From assembly GCA_035299505.1 (NCBI GenBank), contig DATGWL010000073.1, positions 1 to 50,175 of the forward strand: a DNA stretch of 50,175 nt. The letters run 5' to 3'. The stretch comes from M3007 sp035299505. GTDB lineage: Bacteria; Bacteroidota; Bacteroidia; Chitinophagales; Saprospiraceae. The notes under the pieces were generated by a model. That model ran no database searches, was not told where the DNA came from, and saw only the letters and a program-made list of their open reading frames with translations. Shown here one piece after another: positions 8,619 through 17,842 of this stretch. Position 1 is the stretch's first letter. Each line of letters opens with the position of its first letter. Position numbers and translations under genes: made by a program.

Positions 8619-11492
8619 TTGCGTGTGCGACTACTGACTCCATTTTTATTGTTGGCATTTTGGCTTATTTGCTTTGCGGAAATAATCCAGGCTCAAAGTA
8701 TTAATCTGGGAGACCCTCCGGTTTTAAACTTCGGCAAAAAGCAATACAAGGGTGGTACGCAGGTTTGGGACATTGCCCAGGACCAGCGCGGCATCATGTG
8801 GTTTGGCAACAATGAAGGATTACTGGAATTTGATGGTATTCACTGGCGCTTGCATCCGTTGCCTAACCGGACAATAGTGCGCTCTGTAAGGCCTGGGCTG
8901 GATGGCAAAGTGTATGTAGGAGGCCAGGATGAGTTTGGCTACTTTGCTCCGGATGAGCATGGTAATCTGCGGTTTCATTCTTTGCGAAATATGGTGCAGG
9001 GAATGGAGCAGCAGCTGGGTGATATCTGGAACATTGCCGTTCGGTCGGAAGGTGTATTCTTCAGAACCGATCATCAGGCATTTCGATACTACAATGAACA
9101 ATTAACGGCCTTATTCCCGCCCGGCACTAATCTGCATTTTATGGGAGAATGGAAGGGCCAGCTCATGATTCAGGATGGCACACGCAGTCTGTATGTGTTT
9201 GAACAGGAGCATTTGCGCAAACTGGACAACCCGGGCCAGTTTACCGAAGGCACCATTTCAGGCATCATCCCTCTTACACCTGATTCAATTCTGGTAACAA
9301 CCATCAAAAATGGTATATTTCTCTTTGATGGGCGCCAGTTCATACCCTGGCAAACACAGGATGACGATTTTTTAAAAAAGAACATCATTTTCTGTGCCGG
9401 CAAACAAAAAGACGGAAATCTGGCATTGGGCACTTCCTTGAATGGGTTGGTTATTCTGGACAAACAACGCCGGATATTCCGGCTGATCAACAAAAAGAAC
9501 GGTCTTCAGAATAATACCACACTAAGTCTTTTCATTCCGGAGAAAGGCGGCATCTGGCTTGGCTTAGACAACGGCATTGACTTTGTGGATGCATCCTCCC
9601 CTTTTTCTACCGTTTACCCGGATGGAGAATTGCAAGGCACGGGATATACGGCCCGGGTTTTTGGGGATCAAATATATTTCGGCACCAACACCGGTTTATA
9701 CACCAACCGCTGGGCGCATTACTACACCCCTACCCTGCGGAAGTCTTTTGACAAGGTATTGAATTCGGAGGGGCAGGTATGGAGTCTGACCAACCTTAAC
9801 AACCACCTGTTGATGGGACATCATGAAGGTCCTTTTGAGGTGCGCGATAAAGCTGCACAAAAACTGGCCAATATCCAGGGCATTTGGAAATACGTGGTAC
9901 ACACCCCGGGTCTGGCACTGGCAGGGCATTACAATGGCATTGCACTTTTTGAGCAGGAGGCATCCGGCTGGAAATTTCGTTCTAACCTAAGAGGACTCCA
10001 GGAGAGCAGCAGGCTTTTAGCCAAGGATAAAGATAACTACCTTTGGATGGCGCATCCATACAGAGGGGTGTTCCGGATTAAGGCAATACCTGAGGCAGAT
10101 ACCCTTTTGGTGGACTTTTTTGACCACCGCAACGGCCTTCCTTCCGCACAGGGCAATCATTTGTATCCTATTGGCGGCGGCGTAATATTTACCGGACAAA
10201 CCGGTATTTACACCTTTGATCCGGAAACAAACAAGTTTGTGCCGGAGCCTGATTTTACCGCAGTTTTTGGCCCCAATGTGCACCTGAGATACCTGCTTGA
10301 AGCGCCTAATGGCGATATCTGGTACGCCACAGATACCGAAACCGGATTGTTGCGGGTGCAAAACAGTACACTGGGCAAGAAGGTGACTAAAGTACCCATT
10401 CCGGAGCTGAGCGATAAACTCACGGTGGGTTTCCCGTTCATACTGCCGGTTGATGAACACAATGTATTTGTAGCTTCAGATCACGGGTTTATTCAATTTA
10501 ATCCTTCACTTTATTTTTCCGGCCAGGACACTGTTTTACGCTTGGTTTTACATGAGATCCGGTTAAAAAGCGGTCCCGACAGCGTCTTATATGGCGGCCA
10601 TGGCGGGCCCAACTCTATACGCCTGAGCGCTGCACAGAATACCCTGATGTTTTCTTACGCGGTACCGGATGTTCCCGGAGGTGAATTCATCCAATACAGT
10701 CATTTCCTGGAGGGTTCGGCAGAAGGGTGGTCTGACTGGACTGCCGAAACGGACATGGTATTCCACAACCTGCCGCCCGGTCAGTACACATTTCATGTCA
10801 AAGCGCGCAACCAGCACGGAAAGGAAAGCACAGTACTTAGTTTCCCGTTTCAAATTGCGCCCCCCTGGTACGCCAGCACCCTGGCATATCTGGTGTACCT
10901 ACTGCTTGCAGTGGGACTATTTATTGGCATCATCCACCGCCAGCAACAAAAGTTTGCACAGGAAAAACGCGGGCTGGTCAACCTTCACGAGGAGCAAACC
11001 AAGGTTTCAAAAGAAGCCATCAACAGGCTGGAAAACGAAAAACTTGAAGCAGAAGTGCGGCATAAAAATCAGGAGCTTGCCTCTGCAACCCTGCATATTG
11101 TTCAGAAAAGTGAAATCCTGAATGCCATTCATGAGGCCTTGGAAAAACTGAAACAATCTGCCACGGGTAATGCCAAAATGGAAAAAGAAATCCATCAAAT
11201 CATTAAAATGCTGGAGCAGGATGCCCGAACAGATGCCGACTGGGAGCAGTTTTCCCATCATTTTGACCAGGTACACAGCGATTTCCTGAAAAGGCTCAGC
11301 GAGGCGCACGAGCACCTGAGTCCGAATGATTACAAGCTTTGCGCATACCTGCGACTCAACTTGTCGAGCAAGGAAATAGCGGCATTGATGAACATTTCAT
11401 TACGAGGAGTAGAATCCAGCCGGTACAGACTACGCAAACGACTTGGACTGGATACGGAAGAGAATTTGACGGATTATTTGATGCGGTTTTAG
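8619..11492 (+). CDS. Membrane-bound sensor-regulator: beta-propeller, Y_Y_Y domain, TM, coiled coil, LuxR-like HTH
   Basis: A 957-residue protein. Only a TTG at 8619 gives a proper signal peptide (residues 1-26, ending IIQAQS). Residues about 40-680 carry two-component-regulator propeller repeats (for example DQRGIMWFGNNEGLLEFDG), about 690-760 a Y_Y_Y domain (GWSDWT...LPPGQYTFHVKARN), about 750-775 one membrane helix, about 780-870 a coiled coil, and about 897-945 a helix-turn-helix (LSSKEIAALMNISLRGVESSRYRLRKRL). There is no histidine kinase or receiver domain, so it differs from true hybrid two-component systems: sensing outside and DNA binding inside are joined in one chain. It is divergent from the PUL and probably controls it in response to glycan fragments; that is inference from position. 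Confidence 0.88.
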   Translation: MRVRLLTPFLLLAFWLICFAEIIQAQSINLGDPPVLNFGKKQYKGGTQVWDIAQDQRGIMWFGNNEGLLEFDGIHWRLHPLPNRTIVRSVRPGLDGKVYVGGQDEFGYFAPDEHGNLRFHSLRNMVQGMEQQLGDIWNIAVRSEGVFFRTDHQAFRYYNEQLTALFPPGTNLHFMGEWKGQLMIQDGTRSLYVFEQEHLRKLDNPGQFTEGTISGIIPLTPDSILVTTIKNGIFLFDGRQFIPWQTQDDDFLKKNIIFCAGKQKDGNLALGTSLNGLVILDKQRRIFRLINKKNGLQNNTTLSLFIPEKGGIWLGLDNGIDFVDASSPFSTVYPDGELQGTGYTARVFGDQIYFGTNTGLYTNRWAHYYTPTLRKSFDKVLNSEGQVWSLTNLNNHLLMGHHEGPFEVRDKAAQKLANIQGIWKYVVHTPGLALAGHYNGIALFEQEASGWKFRSNLRGLQESSRLLAKDKDNYLWMAHPYRGVFRIKAIPEADTLLVDFFDHRNGLPSAQGNHLYPIGGGVIFTGQTGIYTFDPETNKFVPEPDFTAVFGPNVHLRYLLEAPNGDIWYATDTETGLLRVQNSTLGKKVTKVPIPELSDKLTVGFPFILPVDEHNVFVASDHGFIQFNPSLYFSGQDTVLRLVLHEIRLKSGPDSVLYGGHGGPNSIRLSAAQNTLMFSYAVPDVPGGEFIQYSHFLEGSAEGWSDWTAETDMVFHNLPPGQYTFHVKARNQHGKESTVLSFPFQIAPPWYASTLAYLVYLLLAVGLFIGIIHRQQQKFAQEKRGLVNLHEEQTKVSKEAINRLENEKLEAEVRHKNQELASATLHIVQKSEILNAIHEALEKLKQSATGNAKMEKEIHQIIKMLEQDARTDADWEQFSHHFDQVHSDFLKRLSEAHEHLSPNDYKLCAYLRLNLSSKEIAALMNISLRGVESSRYRLRKRLGLDTEENLTDYLMRF

Positions 11493-11519
11493 CGAAGGTT
11501 TGGCTTCATTCAACTATGG

Positions 11520-13037
11520 TTAAGCCGATTGAGCCAGTTGTTTCAGTGCAATGCGGTTGATTTTTCCGGTATCGTTTTTAGGCAAGGATTCAAGGAAAAC
11601 AACCTTTTTGGGCACTTTGTATTTAGCAAGATGCTGTTTACAAAAATGAAGCACCTCCTCCTCCTGAATGGAATATCCGGGCTTACGCACCACACTGGCA
11701 ATGCCTACCTCTCCCCATTTATCGTCTGGCGCACCAACCACTGCAGCTTCTGAAATAGCTGGATGTGTTTGTAAAATCCGTTCAATTTCAACAGGATATA
11801 CATTTTCACCACCGCTGATGAACATGTTCTTGATCCGATCCACTACATATAAATACCCATCAGCATCCTGCCTTACCAAATCACCTGTTCTAAACCAGCC
11901 ACCGGGAGCAAATGCTTTGGCCGTTTCCGGTTTATTGCGCCAGTAACCCGGTGTTACCATCGGACCGCGCAGCCATAGCTCGCCGGGCTGGTCAGGCAGA
12001 CATAATTGGTCCTGCTCGTCTGCAATAAAGGTTTCTACATAAAAATTGGGCCGTCCGATACTGCCGCGTTTTCGCACTGCATCGTCCTGATGCAAGGAGG
12101 TTAAGTTAGGACCTACCTCAGTGAGGCCGTATCCCTGCCGCACCGGAACGCCTTTTTGGGTCCAGGTTTCAATGAGCGGCAGCGGCAGCGGTTCACCACC
12201 TACAATGACATAATGCAAATCGGGGAAAGCAGCCTGGGCAAATGCCGGCTCGTCGGCCAACATTTTCAGCATGGTTGGCACGCCAAAAAACAGGGTGCAA
12301 CGCTCTGATTGCAGGAGCTCAAGTACTGCTGCCGGATCAAATTTTTTCAGGATACAGGTATATCCGCCGTGGTGTAAAAAGGGGGTGGTAAGCACATTCC
12401 ATCCTCCGGTATGAAAAGGGGGCGCAAAAAGTAACGTTCGGCTTTCCGCATTGACAATCAAAGAAATAGCCGTATTGATGCTATTCCAAAACTGCATCTT
12501 GTGGGTATATAATGCACCCTTGGGATGGCCGGTTGTGCCGGAGGTGTAGAGAATAAAAACCGGATCAGTGTCTTTCAGGATGGCGGAAGGAAAGGGCTCA
12601 GCCTGGGTATCATTTGACAGCCAGGCAGTGAGGTTTTCTGTGGAAATTCGGTGTTTTACCCGGGCATAAGCCCCGGCATGATCCAGCAAATGCTGGTATT
12701 TGGGTTCCCCGATTACCATGCCCGGCGCAGCGTTTTTAAGCATGTAATGCAGTTCGGAGGAAGTGAGCCGGTAATTTAAAGGCACCAGGATGATACCTGT
12801 TTTTTGAGCCATGGCAAACAAAGCCATGTATTCCAGGGAATAATCAGACAATATGGCAATCCGGTCGCCTTTAGCCAGGCCGTGTTGTTGGGTAAACAAC
12901 CAGGCCAGGCCGTTTGCCGCCTGATTCAGCTTGCCATACGTCAGCGTCCTGCCCGTTTCAAATTCCTTGAAGGCTATTTTTTCGGGCGAATACAGGGCCC
13001 ATTTGGCACACCAATCTGTGGTGGGTAACTGTGTCAT
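11520..13037 (-). CDS. AMP-forming acyl-CoA ligase (long-chain fatty acid-CoA ligase type)
   Basis: A 505-residue member of the ANL superfamily. It carries the AMP-binding loop YTSGTTGHPKGALYTH near residue 165, the GYGLTEVGPN motif, the hinge GWFRTGDLV...DGYLYVVDRIKNMF, GGENVYPVEIE, and a C-terminal PKNDTGKINR with the catalytic lysine. Such enzymes activate a carboxylic acid with ATP and transfer it to CoA; chain length cannot be read from the sequence. There is no signal peptide. It lies 42 bases after the KAS III-like gene in the same direction, suggesting that the two work on the same acyl chain. Its 3' end faces the regulator gene, with only 27 bases between the stops. Confidence 0.92.
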   Translation of the reverse strand: MTQLPTTDWCAKWALYSPEKIAFKEFETGRTLTYGKLNQAANGLAWLFTQQHGLAKGDRIAILSDYSLEYMALFAMAQKTGIILVPLNYRLTSSELHYMLKNAAPGMVIGEPKYQHLLDHAGAYARVKHRISTENLTAWLSNDTQAEPFPSAILKDTDPVFILYTSGTTGHPKGALYTHKMQFWNSINTAISLIVNAESRTLLFAPPFHTGGWNVLTTPFLHHGGYTCILKKFDPAAVLELLQSERCTLFFGVPTMLKMLADEPAFAQAAFPDLHYVIVGGEPLPLPLIETWTQKGVPVRQGYGLTEVGPNLTSLHQDDAVRKRGSIGRPNFYVETFIADEQDQLCLPDQPGELWLRGPMVTPGYWRNKPETAKAFAPGGWFRTGDLVRQDADGYLYVVDRIKNMFISGGENVYPVEIERILQTHPAISEAAVVGAPDDKWGEVGIASVVRKPGYSIQEEEVLHFCKQHLAKYKVPKKVVFLESLPKNDTGKINRIALKQLAQSA

Positions 13038-13079
13038 CTGTTTTATCCGTTTAGCTCAACCTAGCACCAGGCAAGTCCA

Positions 13080-14072
13080 TTACATGCGAAATGCCGCCGC
13101 CGCAAAAGCCAGTCCGCCGCCGCTTCCGATGAAAAACATCAGATCTCCCGGCTTTACCAGGCCTTGCTCCCAGGCCTGATTGAACGCCATGGGTATACAG
13201 GCAGAGCCGGTGTACCCGAATTCGTGCATGATGGCATGACCACGTTCTCTGGGCACTTCCAGTTGATCGAGTGTTTCGCGGATGGCGTGTACATTAATTT
13301 GCGTCACAAAATAATGTGCAGCATCCGTTGGTTTAACACCGGTTCGATCGCATAAATGTCGGACCATTCCAGACCAGATTTCAGGATTTAACTCTTTGGG
13401 GAAACGGCGCACAAACTGAAGCTGATGTTCGTGTTTGTCCAGCACCTCATGTGTAACCGGCTGGTGGGTGCCCCCGGCATAAATCCCCATCCAATCGTTG
13501 TACTCACCCCGCGTAAGCAGCTGGGAAGCCAAAAACCCCCTGTCGGAAGTGGCCTTTTCTGACCTCAGTACAACAGCGCCTGCGCCATCGGCAAACAGGG
13601 TGACCGTTTTTTTGTCGGTCATGTTGAGGTGTTTGGACATGGCATAGGCGCCTACCACCAGCACGTGTTGGTAATGCGCGTCGGCTTGGATAAACTTGGA
13701 AGCCGTATCCAATCCGGTTACAAATCCTGCACAGGCAGTATTCAAATCAAAAGTACCTGCCCGACTGGCGCCAAGTCTGTATTGCAGCACTGCCGCTGTG
13801 GAAGGGGATACATATTCCGGCGTATCCGTAGCTACAATGATTAAATCAAGGTCACTTGCTTGCATTCCGGCCCGTTCCAGAGCCTGTTGGGCCGCCTTTT
13901 CTGCCAGATCAGCCGTGCTTTCCTGTGGAGCGCACCAGCGTCTCCGATAAATCTCCACATTCTGGCGTAGCCAGGTATCTACATCCTCCCCCAGCAATTC
14001 ATTGAAATATTGGTTTTCCAGGATACGGTCCGGAGCATAAGCCCCTACCGACAATATGACTGCATTCTGCAT
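13080..14072 (-). CDS. KAS III-like (FabH/thiolase superfamily) enzyme with altered catalytic triad
   Basis: A 330-residue protein with the FabH fold: N-terminal ILSVGAYAPDRILEN, nucleophile Cys114 in DLNTACAGF, LFADGAGAVVL near 160, and the C-terminal GSGGGLAFAAAAF. In E. coli FabH the partners are His244 and Asn274, thirty residues apart, in HQAN and HGNTSAAS. Here the aligned segments read TQIN and FGYTGSACIP without any gap, giving Thr257 and Tyr287 at those places. The Cys is kept but both helpers are lost, so ordinary decarboxylative condensation is doubtful. It may be a divergent acyltransferase, a thiolase-like enzyme working with a partner, or have another base such as His262. The following acyl-CoA ligase suggests an acyl-CoA substrate. 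Confidence 0.85.
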   Translation of the reverse strand: MQNAVILSVGAYAPDRILENQYFNELLGEDVDTWLRQNVEIYRRRWCAPQESTADLAEKAAQQALERAGMQASDLDLIIVATDTPEYVSPSTAAVLQYRLGASRAGTFDLNTACAGFVTGLDTASKFIQADAHYQHVLVVGAYAMSKHLNMTDKKTVTLFADGAGAVVLRSEKATSDRGFLASQLLTRGEYNDWMGIYAGGTHQPVTHEVLDKHEHQLQFVRRFPKELNPEIWSGMVRHLCDRTGVKPTDAAHYFVTQINVHAIRETLDQLEVPRERGHAIMHEFGYTGSACIPMAFNQAWEQGLVKPGDLMFFIGSGGGLAFAAAAFRM

Positions 14073-14096
14073 AATGGATTGGTCAGCTGGTAAAAT

Positions 14097-14156
14097 GGCA
14101 GGGGAGCGGGGAAACTTCTAAGGCTATCCCTGCATGTACGTGCATGCTCCCCTGCC
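14097..14156 (-). terminator. Inverted repeat after the TonB-dependent receptor gene
   Basis: GGCAGGGGAGC (14097-14107) and GCTCCCCTGCC (14146-14156) are perfect 11-base inverted copies enclosing 38 bases that include the small near-palindrome GCATGTACGTGCATG. Read on the minus strand the stem is followed by a short ATTTTA stretch. It lies in the 142-base gap between the receptor stop and the KAS III-like start, so it could terminate the upstream transcript or be a small structured repeat. The absence of a strong U-run keeps confidence moderate. Confidence 0.45.
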
Positions 14157-14214
14157 GGTCTATCGTATGAAACTCGGGTGGACACACAAAAAGCCCTTGC
14201 TTTCTATGTATTCA

Positions 14215-16845
14215 TTACTTCTTTCCAAAGGCCGGCAAATCCACTTTCAACTCAACAGAATACAAGCGGGAAATGGCAGGGCTTGCAATAAACTCGCGCA
14301 CTTCTGAATCGAACAGATTTACCACCTGGCCGGCTACGGTGAAGTATTTACCAAATTTATACCCCACGCCTAGGTCTACATTGAAGAAACCTCCAAGCGG
14401 ACCATAGTTGAAGGAGGTTCCAACCCTTTTGTTTTCAATTACCTGATTGCCGCCGTAAATCAAATCTGTATTGGTTTTGGCAGCTACGTTGATGCCTGAG
14501 AAAAAGTCGTACTGTTGTACCCAACGACCAAATACATTGGCAAATAGTCGTTTTCCGGTATAGTTCACCCCAACGCCCAGTTTGTGTTCCGGGGTATTGA
14601 TAGGCAGGTCACTTTCGTTCACTTTACCGTCTTTGTTGCCATCATTGGCCAGATCATCGGTATTCAGGTCAAAACCGAAATAAGAGTAGTTAAGCATACC
14701 GCTGATGCTGGAGGTAAAGGAATAGGACAATGACGCGTCGAAACCATAGGTTTTCACCTCACCAAAGTTCACGTAAGTCAGCACGGTGTTAGCGCCCTGT
14801 TCCGCATTGGGATCTACCGTAATAGGTGTGGTAGTAGTAAACTGGGAAATATTTTCCCGTCCACGCTGGGTAGCATAGCCTACAATTTTGGCAATGTTGG
14901 GAGTGGCCGGATTGTTGTCGTGGTCAAAGAACTCACGGTCCGGAGCAATATTGATGGAAGGGCTCAGGAAGTTCTGGCTCACATTGTAATAGGCATTGGC
15001 ATCAAAGAAGAATTTTTTGCCAATCAACCCCTTGTATCCCAATTCCACGGTTTGGATTTCTTCAACTTTAAGGGGTGCCACCTCGTAGGTGTTTACCACT
15101 TGTTGTGTGGTAATATCCACTTCTTTCACGGTAAAACCTTCACCATTTCCGAGCAGCAATCCACCAAAAATATTGGCAGAAAGGTTGAGAATGGTTGGGG
15201 CAGCAATGCCTTTACCATAGGTAAGACGGGCGGCGCCATTGTCGCCTACATTGTACACCAGTGCTGCTTTGGGAATAAAGTTGAAGCCATACAGGTCATG
15301 ATTGTCGGCACGGGCTGCTACTACGGCACGCAAATTGCCAAAACGGCGTTCCAACTGAGCGTAACCGCCAACTTGGGCAATTTTGATGTCACCTCCCTTG
15401 TCAATCAAATAAGTCTGGTTACTGTTGGCGATATCGTTCTGATACTGAACGCCAACAATGTAGTTAAAGAGCTTGCCGGCAGCATTATTGTACTGGGCTT
15501 CTGCATTGAAACGCTGGGAATTATCCTGAAACAGGGCTCCACGCGCCAGATCAATGCCTCCATTTGGAGCAGCAGCATTGGGCAACCAGAAGGTGCCGAT
15601 AGACTTGGCACGGGCCTCTGATTCGGTAAACTTGGCAGTTCCATCCGCATTTTTGGCATTTTTATACGACCAATAATTGAGGGTTCTGCGGTTCATCGCA
15701 TAGGTGGAATCTGTGCCGCTCCAGGTGTTATACACATTTACGTAAAAGCGGGGCGAAACATATCGTGCCTGTGCCCAGCTCACCCGCCAATCGCGGATCT
15801 GGTTCCGGCCGGCATTGGTATTGCCAATATTGTTGCTGTTAGACGCTCCGTAACCTACAATGATATCAGATTTTTTGTTCACGCTGTAATACACCTGAGC
15901 CTCTCCGGCGGCATGGTTGAACTCGCGGTTGAGCAGGTATTCCGGGTATTTGGCAAATTCTACCCCATTGGCCACAGAGTAAACGGTATCCGTGAAGTCA
16001 AACTCCTCGCCCTGGGTGTACTCGCCTGAAATTTTGTACGCCCATTTGTCATTGAGTTTTTGCGCATGGCGTAAACGGGCAGTCAGTACACTTTGGTTGC
16101 CGGCGCCAAGTGCAACGGTGGTGCCTTCATACACACGCGGGTCTTTGGTAATGGTATTGAGCAAACCATTGTGCGCATTCGGGCCATACAGAGCAGAAGA
16201 TGGTCCGAGCACCACCTCAATGCGTTCCACATCTTCCTTGATGGTAGTGCTCAGTGCACCCAAAGGCAGACCTGTTGCAATGAGTGAGGAAAGTCGGCCG
16301 TCGTTTATTTGAAGATTTTTAGGATTAAAAGCGCTGTTGAATCCCCTGGCATTGATGCCAATGCCGAGTACTCCGGAACGCACGTAATCCACACCCCTTT
16401 GCCGACCAAGCAATTCTGCGGTGTTGAACGATGCCAGCTGACTGATAGCCTTGGCATTAACGATAGAGATGGTAGCAGGCGCATTGGTAACTTTTTCTGC
16501 CTTTCTGGAGGCAGAAATCACCACTTCTTCGCCCTGAAGTGCTGAAGAAGACAACGCCACATCGAGCGTCGTGTTTTGTCCGGCGCTAACGGAAACTTTG
16601 CGTGTTTCGGTTTTATAACCGAGATAGGAGATTACAATGGTAGCATTGCCTGCGGAAACATCCAGGGTAAAAGCCCCTGAATCGTCTGTGTACGTGCCGT
16701 TAGGGGCCCCTTCCTGGAAAACGCTTACACGAAAAAGCGCTTCTCCGGAAACGGCGTCGGTAACCTTACCGGAAACAGTACCTTTTTGAGCAAAGGCCCA
16801 AACAGCAAGGAACATGCAAGGCAAAAGGGTAAACAGTTTTTTCAT
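14215..16845 (-). CDS. TonB-dependent receptor with CarboxypepD_reg-like N-terminus
   Basis: An 876-residue outer-membrane receptor. Residues 1-19 form a signal peptide, about 22-105 a CarboxypepD_reg-like domain (GTVSGKVTDAVSGEALFRVSV), about 115-225 a plug (NAPATISIVNAKAI, VEVVLGPSSALYGPNAHNGLLNTITK), and the rest a beta-barrel ending SVELKVDLPAFGKK. It lacks the SusC signature and has no SusD partner, so it belongs to the general TonB receptor class importing a scarce or bulky ligand such as a siderophore, cofactor, peptide or lipid-like compound. The neighbouring secreted hydrolase and symporter lie upstream on the same strand (64-base gap), hinting at a shared substrate; which one is unknown. 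Confidence 0.93.
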   Translation of the reverse strand: MKKLFTLLPCMFLAVWAFAQKGTVSGKVTDAVSGEALFRVSVFQEGAPNGTYTDDSGAFTLDVSAGNATIVISYLGYKTETRKVSVSAGQNTTLDVALSSSALQGEEVVISASRKAEKVTNAPATISIVNAKAISQLASFNTAELLGRQRGVDYVRSGVLGIGINARGFNSAFNPKNLQINDGRLSSLIATGLPLGALSTTIKEDVERIEVVLGPSSALYGPNAHNGLLNTITKDPRVYEGTTVALGAGNQSVLTARLRHAQKLNDKWAYKISGEYTQGEEFDFTDTVYSVANGVEFAKYPEYLLNREFNHAAGEAQVYYSVNKKSDIIVGYGASNSNNIGNTNAGRNQIRDWRVSWAQARYVSPRFYVNVYNTWSGTDSTYAMNRRTLNYWSYKNAKNADGTAKFTESEARAKSIGTFWLPNAAAPNGGIDLARGALFQDNSQRFNAEAQYNNAAGKLFNYIVGVQYQNDIANSNQTYLIDKGGDIKIAQVGGYAQLERRFGNLRAVVAARADNHDLYGFNFIPKAALVYNVGDNGAARLTYGKGIAAPTILNLSANIFGGLLLGNGEGFTVKEVDITTQQVVNTYEVAPLKVEEIQTVELGYKGLIGKKFFFDANAYYNVSQNFLSPSINIAPDREFFDHDNNPATPNIAKIVGYATQRGRENISQFTTTTPITVDPNAEQGANTVLTYVNFGEVKTYGFDASLSYSFTSSISGMLNYSYFGFDLNTDDLANDGNKDGKVNESDLPINTPEHKLGVGVNYTGKRLFANVFGRWVQQYDFFSGINVAAKTNTDLIYGGNQVIENKRVGTSFNYGPLGGFFNVDLGVGYKFGKYFTVAGQVVNLFDSEVREFIASPAISRLYSVELKVDLPAFGKK

Positions 16846-16909
16846 TGCTTCAATACAATTAAGGTGAAAAGTGAAAAGTCAGTGGAGGTTTTCAACGGGA
16901 AACAAAGGG

Positions 16910-17842
16910 TTATTTCAGAAAATCCAGGAGGAAGCGATTGACTTGTTCAGCGCCTTCCCACTGTACAAAATGCCCGGTAGCTGATGCCCATTTCAATTGG
17001 CCGGCTGGCAAGTACGAAGCACCCGCCTGGGCCACATCGGCAGTGGTTATTGTTTTGTGGAGTATTCTGTTAGGGATGAGGGCATCCTGCTCTCCATAAA
17101 TCACCAGAGTGGGTATCTGTATTCGGGAAAGTTTGTCAAAAACCGGTTGATGCAGCATACCCATCACACAACGCGGAATCATCTGGCAATAGGCATCGTA
17201 GTCTGGGGTTTCCCGCATGATCAACCTATCCTGTATCATAAACTCCGCATCTGCAGGAAAGCGGAAAAAATTAAGTTCAAAATTTTTCCGAATCTGCTCC
17301 GGTGTGGTGGACTTCAAAATAGCCGGTGTATAAACCATCTGAAACCAGGCACGCTCCTGTTCGGTAAACGTTTCAAATCCGGCTGGCGCCAGTAGCACAA
17401 GTTTTTGCGCCAGTTGGGGTGTTTGCAAAACTGCCGTCATCGCTATTTGTGCACCCATGGAATGCCCCACCAATACCACCCGCTCCAGTTGCAAGGCCTG
17501 GATAAATTCCTGAAGTGCACCCGCAAAAAAGGACATATCAAAAGCATAATCACCTTTTCCAGATCTACCGTAACCCGGCAAATCGAACGCTACACAACGG
17601 TAGGTAGCACTCAACTCAGCCATACTTTTTTGCCAGCACTTGAGGTTACTGCCCAGTCCGTGCACCATCACAAGAGTGTAGGGAGCATTTACAGGTCCTT
17701 CGGAAACATAAGCTATGTTCAAACCTGACGTAAGTGTAACCTGCTGTGTATGAACAGGATAGGGAATTTCCATCATAGAAGTTTGTGCAAAAAGGCCATA
17801 GCTCCCCAGGAGAATGCCTAAGGCCAGTATCATTTGTTTCAT
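16910..17842 (-). CDS. Secreted alpha/beta hydrolase
   Basis: A 310-residue protein with a signal peptide (residues 1-20, ending YGLFAQ), so it acts in the periplasm or outside. The alpha/beta-hydrolase fold is plain: oxyanion motif HGLG at 61-64, nucleophile elbow GHSMG with Ser128, acid Asp253 in YGEQDALIP and His291 in ATGHFVQWE, giving a full triad. Family members hydrolyse esters, lactones, amides or C-C bonds; the substrate is not readable. Its ATG overlaps the stop of the symporter gene by four bases (ATGA), a strong sign of translational coupling. The hydrolase may release the solute that the symporter takes up. Confidence 0.9.
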   Translation of the reverse strand: MKQMILALGILLGSYGLFAQTSMMEIPYPVHTQQVTLTSGLNIAYVSEGPVNAPYTLVMVHGLGSNLKCWQKSMAELSATYRCVAFDLPGYGRSGKGDYAFDMSFFAGALQEFIQALQLERVVLVGHSMGAQIAMTAVLQTPQLAQKLVLLAPAGFETFTEQERAWFQMVYTPAILKSTTPEQIRKNFELNFFRFPADAEFMIQDRLIMRETPDYDAYCQMIPRCVMGMLHQPVFDKLSRIQIPTLVIYGEQDALIPNRILHKTITTADVAQAGASYLPAGQLKWASATGHFVQWEGAEQVNRFLLDFLK

